From positions 1-64,000 of the forward strand of contig JAVYIG010007897.1 of the NCBI GenBank assembly GCA_035222895.1: DNA of 64,000 bases, given 5' to 3'. The notes under the pieces were generated by a model that made no database searches, was not told the origin of the DNA, and saw nothing but the letters and a program-made list of their open reading frames with translations. A program made the translations under genes and the position numbers. The DNA comes from Strongylocentrotus droebachiensis. Lineage: Eukaryota > Echinodermata > Echinoidea > Camarodonta > Strongylocentrotidae. This document shows, one piece after another, positions 12,918 through 24,200 of the stretch (positions are counted from its first letter, which is position 1; every line of letters starts with the position of its first letter).

Positions 12918-13660
12918 ATCATGGCATGCCATCCAATAGCATGTCGTCAGTCTGGCAACCCACATGAAAATTCAAGTGAAAGCATTCTGTGTTAATTTGA
13001 CATTTGACATGGTGTTTCTTGTATGTGTACTGTAAAATATTCTAGATCGTAAAGATTAGCAGACATATCTTTGCAGTTGGCACATTGGTGTCTTTACACT
13101 TTTATGTTATGTCATTTGTAAAGAGAATCCATGTTCAACTATTTGTATCATCATTAAATAGATAAAATAAACAAAAAGTGGACTGTACTTGATATGTCAA
13201 TGAAAATGAACAGATGTGTGAATATCACTTGTAAAACCAGAAAGTATATTCACAACATGGAACTTTTGTGAAATTGAAACATTTGCTGTTTTGTGGCAAG
13301 TAACTTCTGTACATTTCAAAAATTCATTGTTGTGAAAACATTGTTGCTTAAAGTTTTTCAAATCTGAGCAGCTACAGTAATTCAGATATTTGCATTTTGG
13401 ATGCAACATTTTGTGGTTATATGTGCCATATGAAGAGGGAATGACTTATGAATAAGATGTAATCATAAAATAACAACTACACGTGTACCCGTATATGTAA
13501 ATTAATAGTTTATGCTCAGCAGCAAGTTTTTATTAGAAACGTGCTTAGATATAAATAAAATGAATGTAAAACAGAATTTTTGATATAAATAAAATCAAAT
13601 TTAAAAGTAAACATCCTGTCATGGAGTTGTACTTTATACCTCGTTATCCTGAAAAATGTA

Positions 13661-13800
13661 CAGTGGAACCTCGTATAAAGAGCTCTGATATAACAACTGG
13701 TCTCAGGTCTTTACCGGTATATTCTTTTTGTTTTTTAATAAAACAAAGTAATTTCCTAGGTCCCAAGGACCTCGTTATAAACAGTTTCCAGTCCACAGTG
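13661..13800. mobile_element. pogo/Tc1-mariner-like MITE, copy 1
   Basis: Starts CAGTGGAACCTCG immediately after a TA dinucleotide and ends near CTCGTTATAA..CACAGTG followed by TA. The CAGTGGAACC end and TA flanks are typical of the pogo/Tigger branch. The right end is diverged. Confidence 0.6.
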
Positions 13801-14339
13801 TAGTTCATTTTCACTGTATCATAGGAATATACACACATGAACTATTTGGATCATCTGAATATCCTCCAACCTAAAGTACCCATTAGATGAAGGAATGAAA
13901 GAGGAAGATGACAACAAAATCCAAAACATTTGGAGAAAAAATAATCAGTAACAGACCAAATGTAAGTTTGCGGCTAGATGAAAGCAATCAAAATTATCTA
14001 CTACATATTAAAATACAAATAAATAAACAGTATTTATTGTACTACGTACGTCTGCAGAAGCGCTTTTAGCCTTAAAAACAAGTTGTTTTTATATGACAGA
14101 AGAGGGAATTACTTATGAAAATATTAGAGAAGCAATCACAAAATAACAACTACATGTGTACCCATACATGTACATGTAAATTAATAGTTTCTGCTAAGCA
14201 GCTTGTTTTTATTAGAAACATGCTTTGATATAAATAAAATGAATGTAAAACAGAATTTTTGATATAAATAAAATCAAATTTAAAAGTAAACATCCTGTCA
14301 TGGAGTTGTACTTTATACCTCGTTATCCTGAAAAATGTA

Positions 14340-14499
14340 CAGTGGAACCTCATATAAAGAGCTCTGATATAACAACATAATTTTGCTGGTCCCAGCTCTT
14401 TACCAGTATGTTCTTTTTTACCTGATATAAAAAGATTCCTGATATAACAAGGCAATTTCCTTGGTCCCAACTGGACCTCGTTATAACGAGTTCCCACTG
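14340..14499. mobile_element. pogo/Tc1-mariner-like MITE, copy 2
   Basis: Intact ends CAGTGGAACCTC and ACGAGTTCCCACTG flanked by TA on both sides, 160 bp. It is the counterpart of copy 1 in the tandem duplication. A third, left-end-only copy starts at 14948. Confidence 0.7.
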
Positions 14500-15974
14500 T
14501 AGTTCATTTTGACTGTATCATAGGAATATATACACATGAACTATTTGGTTCATCAGAATATCCTCCAACCTCAGTAAAGTACCCAGTAGATGGAGGAATG
14601 AAAGAGGAAGATGACAAGAAATTCAAAACATATGGAGAAAACAAATCAGTAATAGACCAAATGTAAGTTTGCTAGATCAACTAAGCAACCAAAAGTTATC
14701 TATTACACATTAAAATACAAATAAATAAACAGAAATTATAGAATGTGATTCAATGAAATCACACTATCATTTTTCCTATTGCCTTTTTTCTATATAATCC
14801 TGTATGAATATGGCACACAGAAAGGATGTTTAATTTTTGTTAAAGTATTCGCCATCACCGTTATTGTACAACGTCTGCAGAAGCGCTTATAGCCTTTAAA
14901 ATAAGTTATTTTCAAGTATAAAAGCAAATTGACTTTAGAAAAATATACAGTGGAACCTTGGTATAACCAGCTCTGATTATAACGAGGCATCTGCTATAAC
15001 AAGGTGAATTTGATGGTCCCACCTCCTGACATTCTCATGTTTTTTTTACCCGATATGACAAGATTCCTGATATAACAAGGTAATTTCCTTTCCCCTGTTA
15101 TTCCATCAAAGACAGATCATAAAAAGATAACGAGTTACAAAGGGAGAAAAGACATTTTACAGTTTACATTTTTGGCGTGTATAGATAAGTACAAAGCATG
15201 CGACCCATGGTACTTTTGTCAGTGTGTGTGTATACAGCAATATATGACTGTCTTTGGTCCAAACAAAATTATGCCTACATTTCTCATGATACATGTACCA
15301 CTACATGTATATGGCATGCACTATTGCAGCACATTCATGTCACTTGTTTCCCACTATGAAATAGCATATTGGCAATTTTGCTAAGAGAATGATGTCCACA
15401 TTTTTATATCAGTCACAAACATATCCAAATACAGTGTCACTCCTTTTGTTGCATGAAGAAAAAAAGTTTTTATATTAACGAAAACTGCTGGAAAATATGT
15501 ATGTTTTTAAAGTTGGCACCAACATCAGGACAAAAATGTTGCTGGAGAAAAGTAAAATGGGAGAGCACAGTTTTGATTACATCACAATCACCAACCAAAC
15601 TTGCCAATTGACCTTCCAAAAATAATAAAGACTTATAAACTTTTGTATAAAACAAGATGGATTCTGGTTCACACAAACAGTCAAAATCCACACAAATTGA
15701 CCTTACAACAAGTTACGATTAACCATAAATATGAGAGTTAACAGAGATATTAAATCCCTCAACACATAAAAGTGAGACACATTAAGATGGTTTTTCTTCA
15801 AAAATATTTGACATCTACATGTACTTGATTTTTGTTCTGGGTATTATACATAAATCAGACACATTAATCTCTTTCAACCATAATTCCTTGATTTTTGACT
15901 GTGTTAAAAAAATATCAGACATGAATTGTTCTCGGTTAAAATTAGTTTCCACTGGTTTCTAATTCACTCACTTT

Positions 15975-16788
15975 ATATAATTGGCACTTACAGACTGGAA
16001 TTCTTTACCACCATCCATAATATTCAAAATCCTGACTTATTCAAAGCCCATTTACAACAGCATTTTCAAGAGTATCATTTTCTTACTTTATATGCGCACA
16101 CATAGTTGGGCTTGCCAGCAATATTGAGCCTTACTAGTTTGAGGGTTCAGTGACACAAAGACGTAACTCCATATTTTGCCAAAATGAGTATTTGATATCA
16201 AAATGTTCAAAAAAATGTGGGCTTTCCAGGAAACACAAAGACTGAACTCCATCCAACACCCCATTGAAGTCAATGGCTCGTGAAACATAGACTTAACTCC
16301 TTAAGGCCCAAGTGCTCAGTGACACATAAACCACTGTTTCTCAAAATGGAGTTACGTCTATGTGTCACTGACCCCTCGATTGGAACATAGTCAACTTTTT
16401 GAAACAAACTAAATGTACAAAAATCAAAGTACTTAAAGAAAGGTATATACGAATATAACCGACTAAAAAAGTGGATGTACAAAAATACCTTCAATAAAAT
16501 CTTTAACTAACAATCTTTAACTAACCCTAACCCTAACCCTAGCCCGGCTGCTATCGACTCAAGCTTCCTTGCTTATGATAGTTGGCCTCTGCATTTATCT
16601 TGATTATTTTTACTTACCTCCATACTTTCAAGCTTTCAATTATGCATTTTTTTTTTTTAATTTATTTTGTGTGTATTAAGTTGTCACTCTTTATGTAAAT
16701 CAATTATATTATATACTATTATTGTTATTTGAATGTTTTATATTTGATTTATCAATAAATGCAGAAACATCTGCTAAAAAAAAAAAAA
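15975..16788 (+). mobile_element. LINE 3' end, interrupted
   Basis: The segment at 15990-16080 encodes a WNSLPP-type block, the usual C-terminus of LINE ORF2. The terminal part (16545-16788) ends ATCAATAAATGCAGAAAC followed by an A-run at 16777-16790. The material between about 16085 and 16540 looks like a later insertion or a separate repeat. Confidence 0.5.
16515..16542. repeat. Short interstitial telomere-like repeat
   Basis: Three consecutive CCCTAA units within AACTAACCCTAACCCTAACC. This is the animal telomere motif in inverted form, very short and inside the interrupted LINE region. Confidence 0.6.
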
Positions 16789-17068
16789 AAATCTGCAATT
16801 TACATGTATATGTAAATTTGAAAAATACTGAATGAAGCACACACTCAATTATACCACAGTTTTATCACATTTCTCTTTGTTTGCTTGTCTTGATTAAGAA
16901 TTTTTTTCTCCAAACTGTTCACCAATTGCACATCAAAATATATAATTAAAAATGCAACAGATGCATCAACTAAACTAAACAGTGGATAATTTTTCATTTC
17001 CTTACATCAAAATTTTCTTTATCATGATCACCCTTTGAAATGTCCAAGGAAGGCATATTATGGTTACT

Positions 17069-17362
17069 TTAACCCATTAGCAACTAGAAATTTTGTAAAA
17101 ATTGCCTATTACTCACTGAAAGAACTTGCAATATTTCTCTCTTTTTGACATTTTTCTGAAGAATATCAAACTTGCGCTATTTTTCTATGCTGAATCCTAA
17201 TGTAGACATCGTAAGGATTACGCACGTATTACATTATAACGGTAGACCCTAGAACGGATACTATAGCGCGTTGAAAACGGACGAAAACGGACGGGCGGTT
17301 ACGGGCGGTTCAGTGAGTAAAAGGAGGGGCGGTTTGGGGCGGTTTAGTTGCTATTGGGTTAA
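17069..17362. mobile_element. MITE with TTAA target site and 18-bp TIR
   Basis: Left TTAACCCATTAGCAACTA and right TAGTTGCTATTGGGTTAA are inverted copies, each ending in TTAA. The interior has repeated GGGCGGTT blocks near 17290-17345. TTAA duplication suggests a piggyBac or Kolobok type mobiliser. Confidence 0.65.
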
Positions 17363-17609
17363 ACAAAATCTAGAACTGAGTTTCCAAAGTACTGCAAGGT
17401 TTTTGCAAAAGTTTTGGATGAAAACTGTACCCACAGTACATTTTTGGTTTGTGAGTGGGTGGATTCATTATTCAGGGCTTTATAACACATGTATTTCAAT
17501 AGTTAGGAGCATTTTCTTTGGTTTTCAAATTCAAATATTTTCCCCCTCGATTATACTACATGTATTTTAGGAGCTTTTTTCTTTGGTTTTAAAAATCAAA
17601 ATATTTTTT

Positions 17610-18252
17610 CCTTTATTATACATGTATTTATGGAGCTTTTTCTTTGGTTTTCATAATCAAAATATTGTTTTCCTTACAAAAACTAAAGTCACTAAATCAA
17701 AAGAATGACTGGCAAGTTGACAGCAATATCTAGACACAAATCGCTGTGCATAAAGAAAATTTGTACTGTAGTATAAAGCCTTCAATAAAGAACAAACACA
17801 CTTGGCCTACAGCATGCACAGAATAAAAAACACAACAAACACAGATACAAAACCAAATTGTGTCATGCAAATTTCAACGTCCTAATATTTTGAAGCTATT
17901 TGTAGGCAGAACTGAATAAACGGGTTAAGGTTTTACAGATTTTTTTTCTTCTCAATTGAGAATGATCCTCTGATTTCTTCTGTATTAAAAGAGGAATTGA
18001 AAGGGACAATTTCTGTATTTCAACGACATGCATGTGAAAATTAACCCTTTACTCTGTATGGTTTATGCAAGTACCTTCTTGCTGAGTTTCTATACAAGAA
18101 ACTACATATGGGTTTTGTCAAACAAAAAATCCAAACAGTCCTGTTGCAAAAATCCTATCTTATTAGACAAGGAGAAAATGTGTTAATGATACAAGATTGA
18201 ATGCTTAACAACAAACGTTTTCTAGACATTTGACATGCCAATCTATGATCCT
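17610..18252 (-). other. Probable 3' UTR of the SPRK-repeat gene
   Basis: Non-coding sequence downstream of the stop at 18253-18255. A minus-strand AATAAA (TTTATT on plus) at 17612-17617 is a possible poly(A) signal. The end is a guess. Confidence 0.3.
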
Positions 18253-21200
18253 TTACTCAAATTTCAAAGCTTTTCTTATGAGGCGTACTCTTGGAGAGGA
18301 GCGTAGTCCAAATCCTTGTCTCAAATCGACTTTGGAACTTCTTGGACTATCCTTGGTGTCTGATGTTCTTCTGCTAGAACTCTCACCAGTTGACGATATT
18401 GGGACTCCAGATCTTTGAGGAATGTCCTTACTGTCTTTTGTGTTTCCAGAACTGCTACCATCCAAAGAAGTCTTGACTTCTGACCTCTGAGGATGACCCT
18501 TACCATCTGTTGTTTTACTACCTGAATTACTACCATCCGTTGATGTCTTGACTCTCAATCTTCTAGGACTGCCTTTGCCATCTGTTGTTCTGCTGCCTAA
18601 ACTTCTAACATCCAACGATGTCTTCCACCTATAAGATGGCTCGCCCTGTGGCACTCTTGGGTCAAACTCCTGGGCGTACGGAGGAACAACGCCAATCTGC
18701 TTCAAGGAAACTCTGCTCCGTAACACTGCATGCTCTGCAGAGAAACCCGACATCGAAGCAAAGACTTTAGATGAGGACGAAGATTGCTCAACTAAGCTAT
18801 CAGAGAAGGATCTTTTTCTGAGTGACCTGAACTGAGAAAGGGAAGACTCAGATGAAGGTGGACACTTTCCTGAAGAAGCTGTCTGTCCCTGAAGACCAAC
18901 AAAGGAAGAATCATTTTTAGTCGACACAAATTGTCCTTGCTGTCTGGTTGTGACTCCTTTATCAACATCCCTTTTAAAAGAATGACATCCTTGTGCTACA
19001 TTTCTCCCTGGCTGTCTTATTTTTTCTCTATAGGAAGATCTACTCTCTGGAAATTCTTGATCTGCAGAAGACTGTAATTTGTCTTTAAGATTTCCCCTCC
19101 TCGATCTATGAAGACTTGAAGCAAACGTTGGGCTTTTCTTTGAATAATCTACTGCAGACTGTGAAGAATCAATGAACTCATATGGATCAACTGATTGATC
19201 TGTCATAAATTCTTCGATCATTGATTCTAGATTGTTTTTCGGATTGCCTTTTCTTGGTGACCTTCTGAGGCATGTCATATCTTCGGCATCTGTCCTTTGA
19301 ACCCCTTTGGCAGGAATAGAGATTACTGACTTGTGTCTATCAGCTGACAGATCATCCTTGACAACATGCTCTGACTCATCTTGGTAATTGTGTTTCCTAG
19401 GTGATCTTCTCGGTCTTGACACTGCTCCAGCACTTGCATACAAACCATTTTGTGCAGAATCCACAGACATAACAGAAGGTTGACAGTCTACAATGTGTTC
19501 TCCCATGAGTTTCTTTGGTGAGCTTGTAATTTCTGATTTCTTTCTGTGATTCAACGCTCTTGGTGGCCTTCTAGGGCTTGAATCTACATGTGCTTCAATA
19601 TTCAAACCCCCTTTTGCAAAATCTAATGAAACCCATGACTCTGGAGTTTCTATCACTTCCTCTCTCATCAGATATTTCTTGCTGTCCCACTTTTTTAAGG
19701 AATCTAGCCTATTTGGTGATCTTCTCATTCGGGTAGCTTCTTTAAGGACAGGAGATTGTTCTTTTCCAGTCTCTACTTCCTCTGCTACGCCAACAGAACC
19801 TCTGTTTCTGTCAATGTGGACAAGCCTAAGTTTTATCCCTTCAAAGACTGGGGATACTGCTCGCAACCCTCGAGTTCTCTTTGCCGTGCTCTCATGCTTT
19901 CCTTGTGGTTTGTCCCTTGACGATTGCACAGTGCTAGCATCAGACATAGATTTCCTGTACCTGCTTCTTGTCATGACACAAGAACTATTAGATCCTGTGA
20001 CTGATTTTGATGAATCAGCAGAAGGAAGCAAATTTTTAAAATGTCTGGCCTTTCTCAGAGCCATCTTTTGTTGGAGATGATCTGAATGGTCGGTGTCCGT
20101 GTCATAAATGATATCAACACTGGCCGTCTCCTCACTGCAAGAGTCGGAGACAACGACATAGTCTTCTGCAGGTTCGTTGATTGTTGGACATTCACTGTTC
20201 TTATTTGCAGATGTATGGCAGTCAGCTCTCTGTTTCTTCTCATTCTTGTTTAAGCTTGGAGGGATAGGATTGATATCAACTCGCAGTAAATCCTGCTCAC
20301 AACGTTTGACCAAACTCTTATCTGTGCTTGTATCCATTCCTCTACCTTCCAACTGTTTCTCTTCAGACCCGTTCTCTTGCACAGCTACCGAGACTTCTTC
20401 TGCAGATTCTTCTAGCTTTCCTGCCCTGGGAAGTGTCTTGACTGTCTTGGACTTCTTTTTAGCCTTCCTCTCTGCCTTCTTGCTGACAACTGATTCATCC
20501 GAAGAGGTACCTTCAAAGTGTTTCTCATATGACTCATTTTCTTGTACAATGACCAGAACTTCTTCTCCTCCTTTTCTTTCATTACTTGTCTGAGGTAGAG
20601 TCCTTGCTGCCTTGGCCTTCTTTTTAGACTTCCTCTCTGCCTTCTTGCTAACAACTGATTCATCCGAAGAGGTACCTTCAAACAGTTTCTCGTCCGAATC
20701 ATTTTCTTGTACAATGACCAGAACTTCTTCTCCTCCTTTTCTTTCATTACTTGCCTGAGGTAGAGTGCTTAATGCCTTGGCCTTCTTTTTAGACTTTCTA
20801 TCTGTCTTCTTGCTGACACCTGATGTGTCTGGAGAGATACCTTTTAACCGTTTCTTTTTGTCTTTCTTTTTAGATTTCTTTGCTTTTTTGCTGACAACTG
20901 GCACATATGAAGTGGTACCTTTGAATCCTTTATCAGTCGACTCCTTTTCTTGAGAAAGTACCAAGACTTCTTCCGCAAGTTCTCCTTCATCACCTGCCTG
21001 AGGTAGTGCCTTTACTGTCTTGGCTTTTGTTTTAGAGTTCTTCTTTGCTTTCTTCCTTACATCTGATATTACTGAAATCGTATCCGTTTGACCTGGTTCA
21101 TTCAACGACATTGGGATCTTTGACTGGACACGATCCTCGATAACATCTTTGCAGATTTCATATACAGACCGTTCGGTTGGTTTGCTTGAGTCTGTGCTAT

Positions 21201-24200
21201 CATCTTGACGAACGCTACAGAGATTGCTCTCTTTGGAGTGATTTCCCAACACCTCTTCCACATTGACCTCACGAGGCTGAAATAAAGATAATGACAAGTG
21301 TAAGATATATAAATAAAGTGAATAATCATTATTGTTTAAGGACGAAAGCAACAGATCTTATTCCATGGTTTTGGGTTTCTGACTTGGCTTTTATAACATC
21401 TCTACATTTCAAACTTTTAAAGTTTCCTACAAACATCTGATCCCCGACATACTGATGTCTCTCAACATTTGGAATAAACTATAATTGACCATACCGTAAA
21501 TACGATATGTTCAACAGTAGGTGGCGACCTTCAACCAATATTGCGCAGGTAAGACAAGGTTTCTTCCGGCTTTCATAGAGAATATAAAGCCGTATCAACT
21601 AATTCCTCATTTTACTAAACTATTGTTTAGGTTTCACGAACTTCCCGATGATTTGATGAGATCTATGAAGGCACTATCATAATCTGTTACATAGTTTATT
21701 GGTTCCAAAATTACAATTATGTCGGACTTTCCGATTCTCCATCCATTGTATGTGTATGGGAACCAGAAGTGCCCGTGCCTTTGCCATATTTACCCATGGC
21801 TGTTGCTGCCCTCTATTGTCAAATACCATTTGCGGTAGCGAGAATTGCAACTCTAGAATTATCAAGAAATAATCCTAGACATTAATACCTCTGTGTACCT
21901 CTAGAATGGCTGCAGGATCCCCATCTGTATCGATTGCACCACTGAAGTCAGCGCTTCCTGCGACATCATCCACCCCTCTTCCCAAACTAACTGATCCTGG
22001 GCGGCCATACAAAGTCTGCAGTAGAAAATTGGAAGACTTGAAATTATAGATCAGGGACCCGTTTCACAAAGCCTTTTTTCAATGACAAATTGCAAAAATC
22101 AGTGACAATTCTGCGAATAACCAATCAGAAGCAAGGATTTCGGTAGCTTATAACAAAATCTGTCATTTGTCACTGATGACAAGTTTTGTGAAACGCCCCC
22201 CAGATCTATAGGAGACAATCCTATGGAAAATGGATTAAAGTGTTTTGAAGATATCCATATATGCAAGATGTTCTGGATATGTTCCCAAGTCGTATATGAT
22301 CTTTGCTTGCTTTATCAGAATTTTCTTTTTCTATGTTGCAAAAGTGGAAAATTCAGCTTCTTATAGCCAAAATCTTGCTTGGCTAAGTCTCATAAGAAGC
22401 ATAGCCTTTTACAATTACAAAATACTATACGTGTATCAGTAATATTAGAAACTTAGCATTGGGAAAAATATGTTTAATCCAATATATGACAGTTAAAAAA
22501 ACATGAAGAAAACCACCTCTTGGCTCTTATGCCATTCTAATACCATGCTCATCAAGTAAGTAATATAACACAATGCCTATAAAGTGACCAGCTAAAACAA
22601 TATTGATTTTTTAATTGGTACAGCAGGACTCCCAAGACATTTGAATATTATGTTGAAAACTTCGGAAGCGCTATGGTACTGTTAGTTTTTAGCGCTCCTA
22701 AAAATGTACATTTAGTATTATCATTAAAATCCAGATTTGTGGAAAACAGTGTGATAAAAAAAGTCAATAATTTGTAGCAGCGCAATGGAGGGATGACCTA
22801 TGATCAAGGAAAATACTTTGAAAACAGAGAGTGTAATTGACCTATCATCACAGAAAAATGGACTGACCTGTTGAAGTTCATTGCAGAGGTCATAGGAGGC
22901 TATCTGGAGGAAATAACTGGTCATCTGATGATCATTAGCATAGGCCGATAGTTCAGAGGTCAGATGAGGGCAAAGGTCAGCTAACCAGGTAGTTAGGCCA
23001 TGAGGAGGCAAGAGACTCAGGCTGGACTACATCATCAGATTAAAGAAAAGAAGAATAAAAACAATTCTTAGGGTACAAACAGCCCAATCTTGCTATGCAA
23101 TCCAAGAGAAATGCAGAAAATGTCAATGGAAAACAAATTAGAAACCTCATAACCTACAAAGTGATGATACACAATACTTATCCCCCCCAAATCTTACCAC
23201 ATTAATATCAAAATACGCTTCCCACTTGACATTCATAAACATTATATTTCTTTACAGCATTCTGTTTTTCTTCTCTTGTTGCACATGTTGTCAATTCACA
23301 GGCCTTACTTTTAAAGAAATCGTGTGAAAATTTGATCATTTGAGGAAGTTGAGAAGTCTTTTCTTTTAACATGTTTAAACTAGAATACATTTTTTTCTTC
23401 TTCTTAAGATCAATCATACACTCATAAAGACAAGGGATTCATGCAGATAAAGAAATTACAATGATTTCAATGTAAACCAATGTTTAGGTCTTATCTCCTA
23501 GAATTCACACAAAGGCTGTAAAGAGGACTTTCTCATTTTCTAAGAAACCTATGAAACAAAAAGTTCATATATAATACAGTATCATATTGCCTGAAACTGT
23601 TGAAAACAAACAAACACACTCGACAGTGCATTGACAGGTTACAAACCTTAAGTTGTTCTGTTAGTTCTGGATACTGGTTCTGCGGTAAGATGTATCTGGC
23701 CAACCGACATACGAGGATATGTTTGATGTACGAAGGAGGGGTGAATGGGTATGGAGGGTGTTTCAGCACATGCCTACATACAGCACAGAAAAAGAAAATA
23801 GAAGTAAAATGTAATGGCAACAGGCATACAAGTTATACTCATACAGGGATGTGCATAATTTGAAGGGGACGACTTTAAGAACATTGTGTAGGACATTGGT
23901 GCCATGAATACTGAGCTGCAAACTTGACAAGGTCATATTCTTAGTACACAATATATCCATCACCTTTTGCAAGAAATCAATAACTAAATCAAACTGCGCA
24001 ATTAACAAGCAATGCATTATTACAATACCATATGTGATATCTATCTGCCATAATGCTTTAACAAATTTTATGAAAAATTAAAATTAAAATGTGTAAGGAA
24101 CAGTTGAGGTGGCCTTGCACCGCTAACCTTTATGCTTTAAATGAATGCTAACCATAGGAACATAACAAGGGAAACGCTCTCGGCGGTCTCGCCTGCATTA

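Larger units (their letters stand above)
13430..14925. repeat. Tandem segmental duplication (~671-bp unit, two copies)
   Basis: Unit 1 starts near GAGGGAATGACTTATGAA at about 13434, and unit 2 starts at about 14104. Both run through the same order of landmarks: an AACAACTACA stretch, an ATAAATAAAATGAATG stretch, the CAGTGGAACCTCG element, ATGAACTATTTGG, AATAAATAAACAG and CTGCAGAAGCGCTT. Unit 2 has about 100 extra bases near 14730-14850. Confidence 0.75.

Noticed and set aside
16515-16542. Telomere fusion point
   Set aside because: Only three CCCTAA units, too short; likely chance or a simple repeat in a LINE region.
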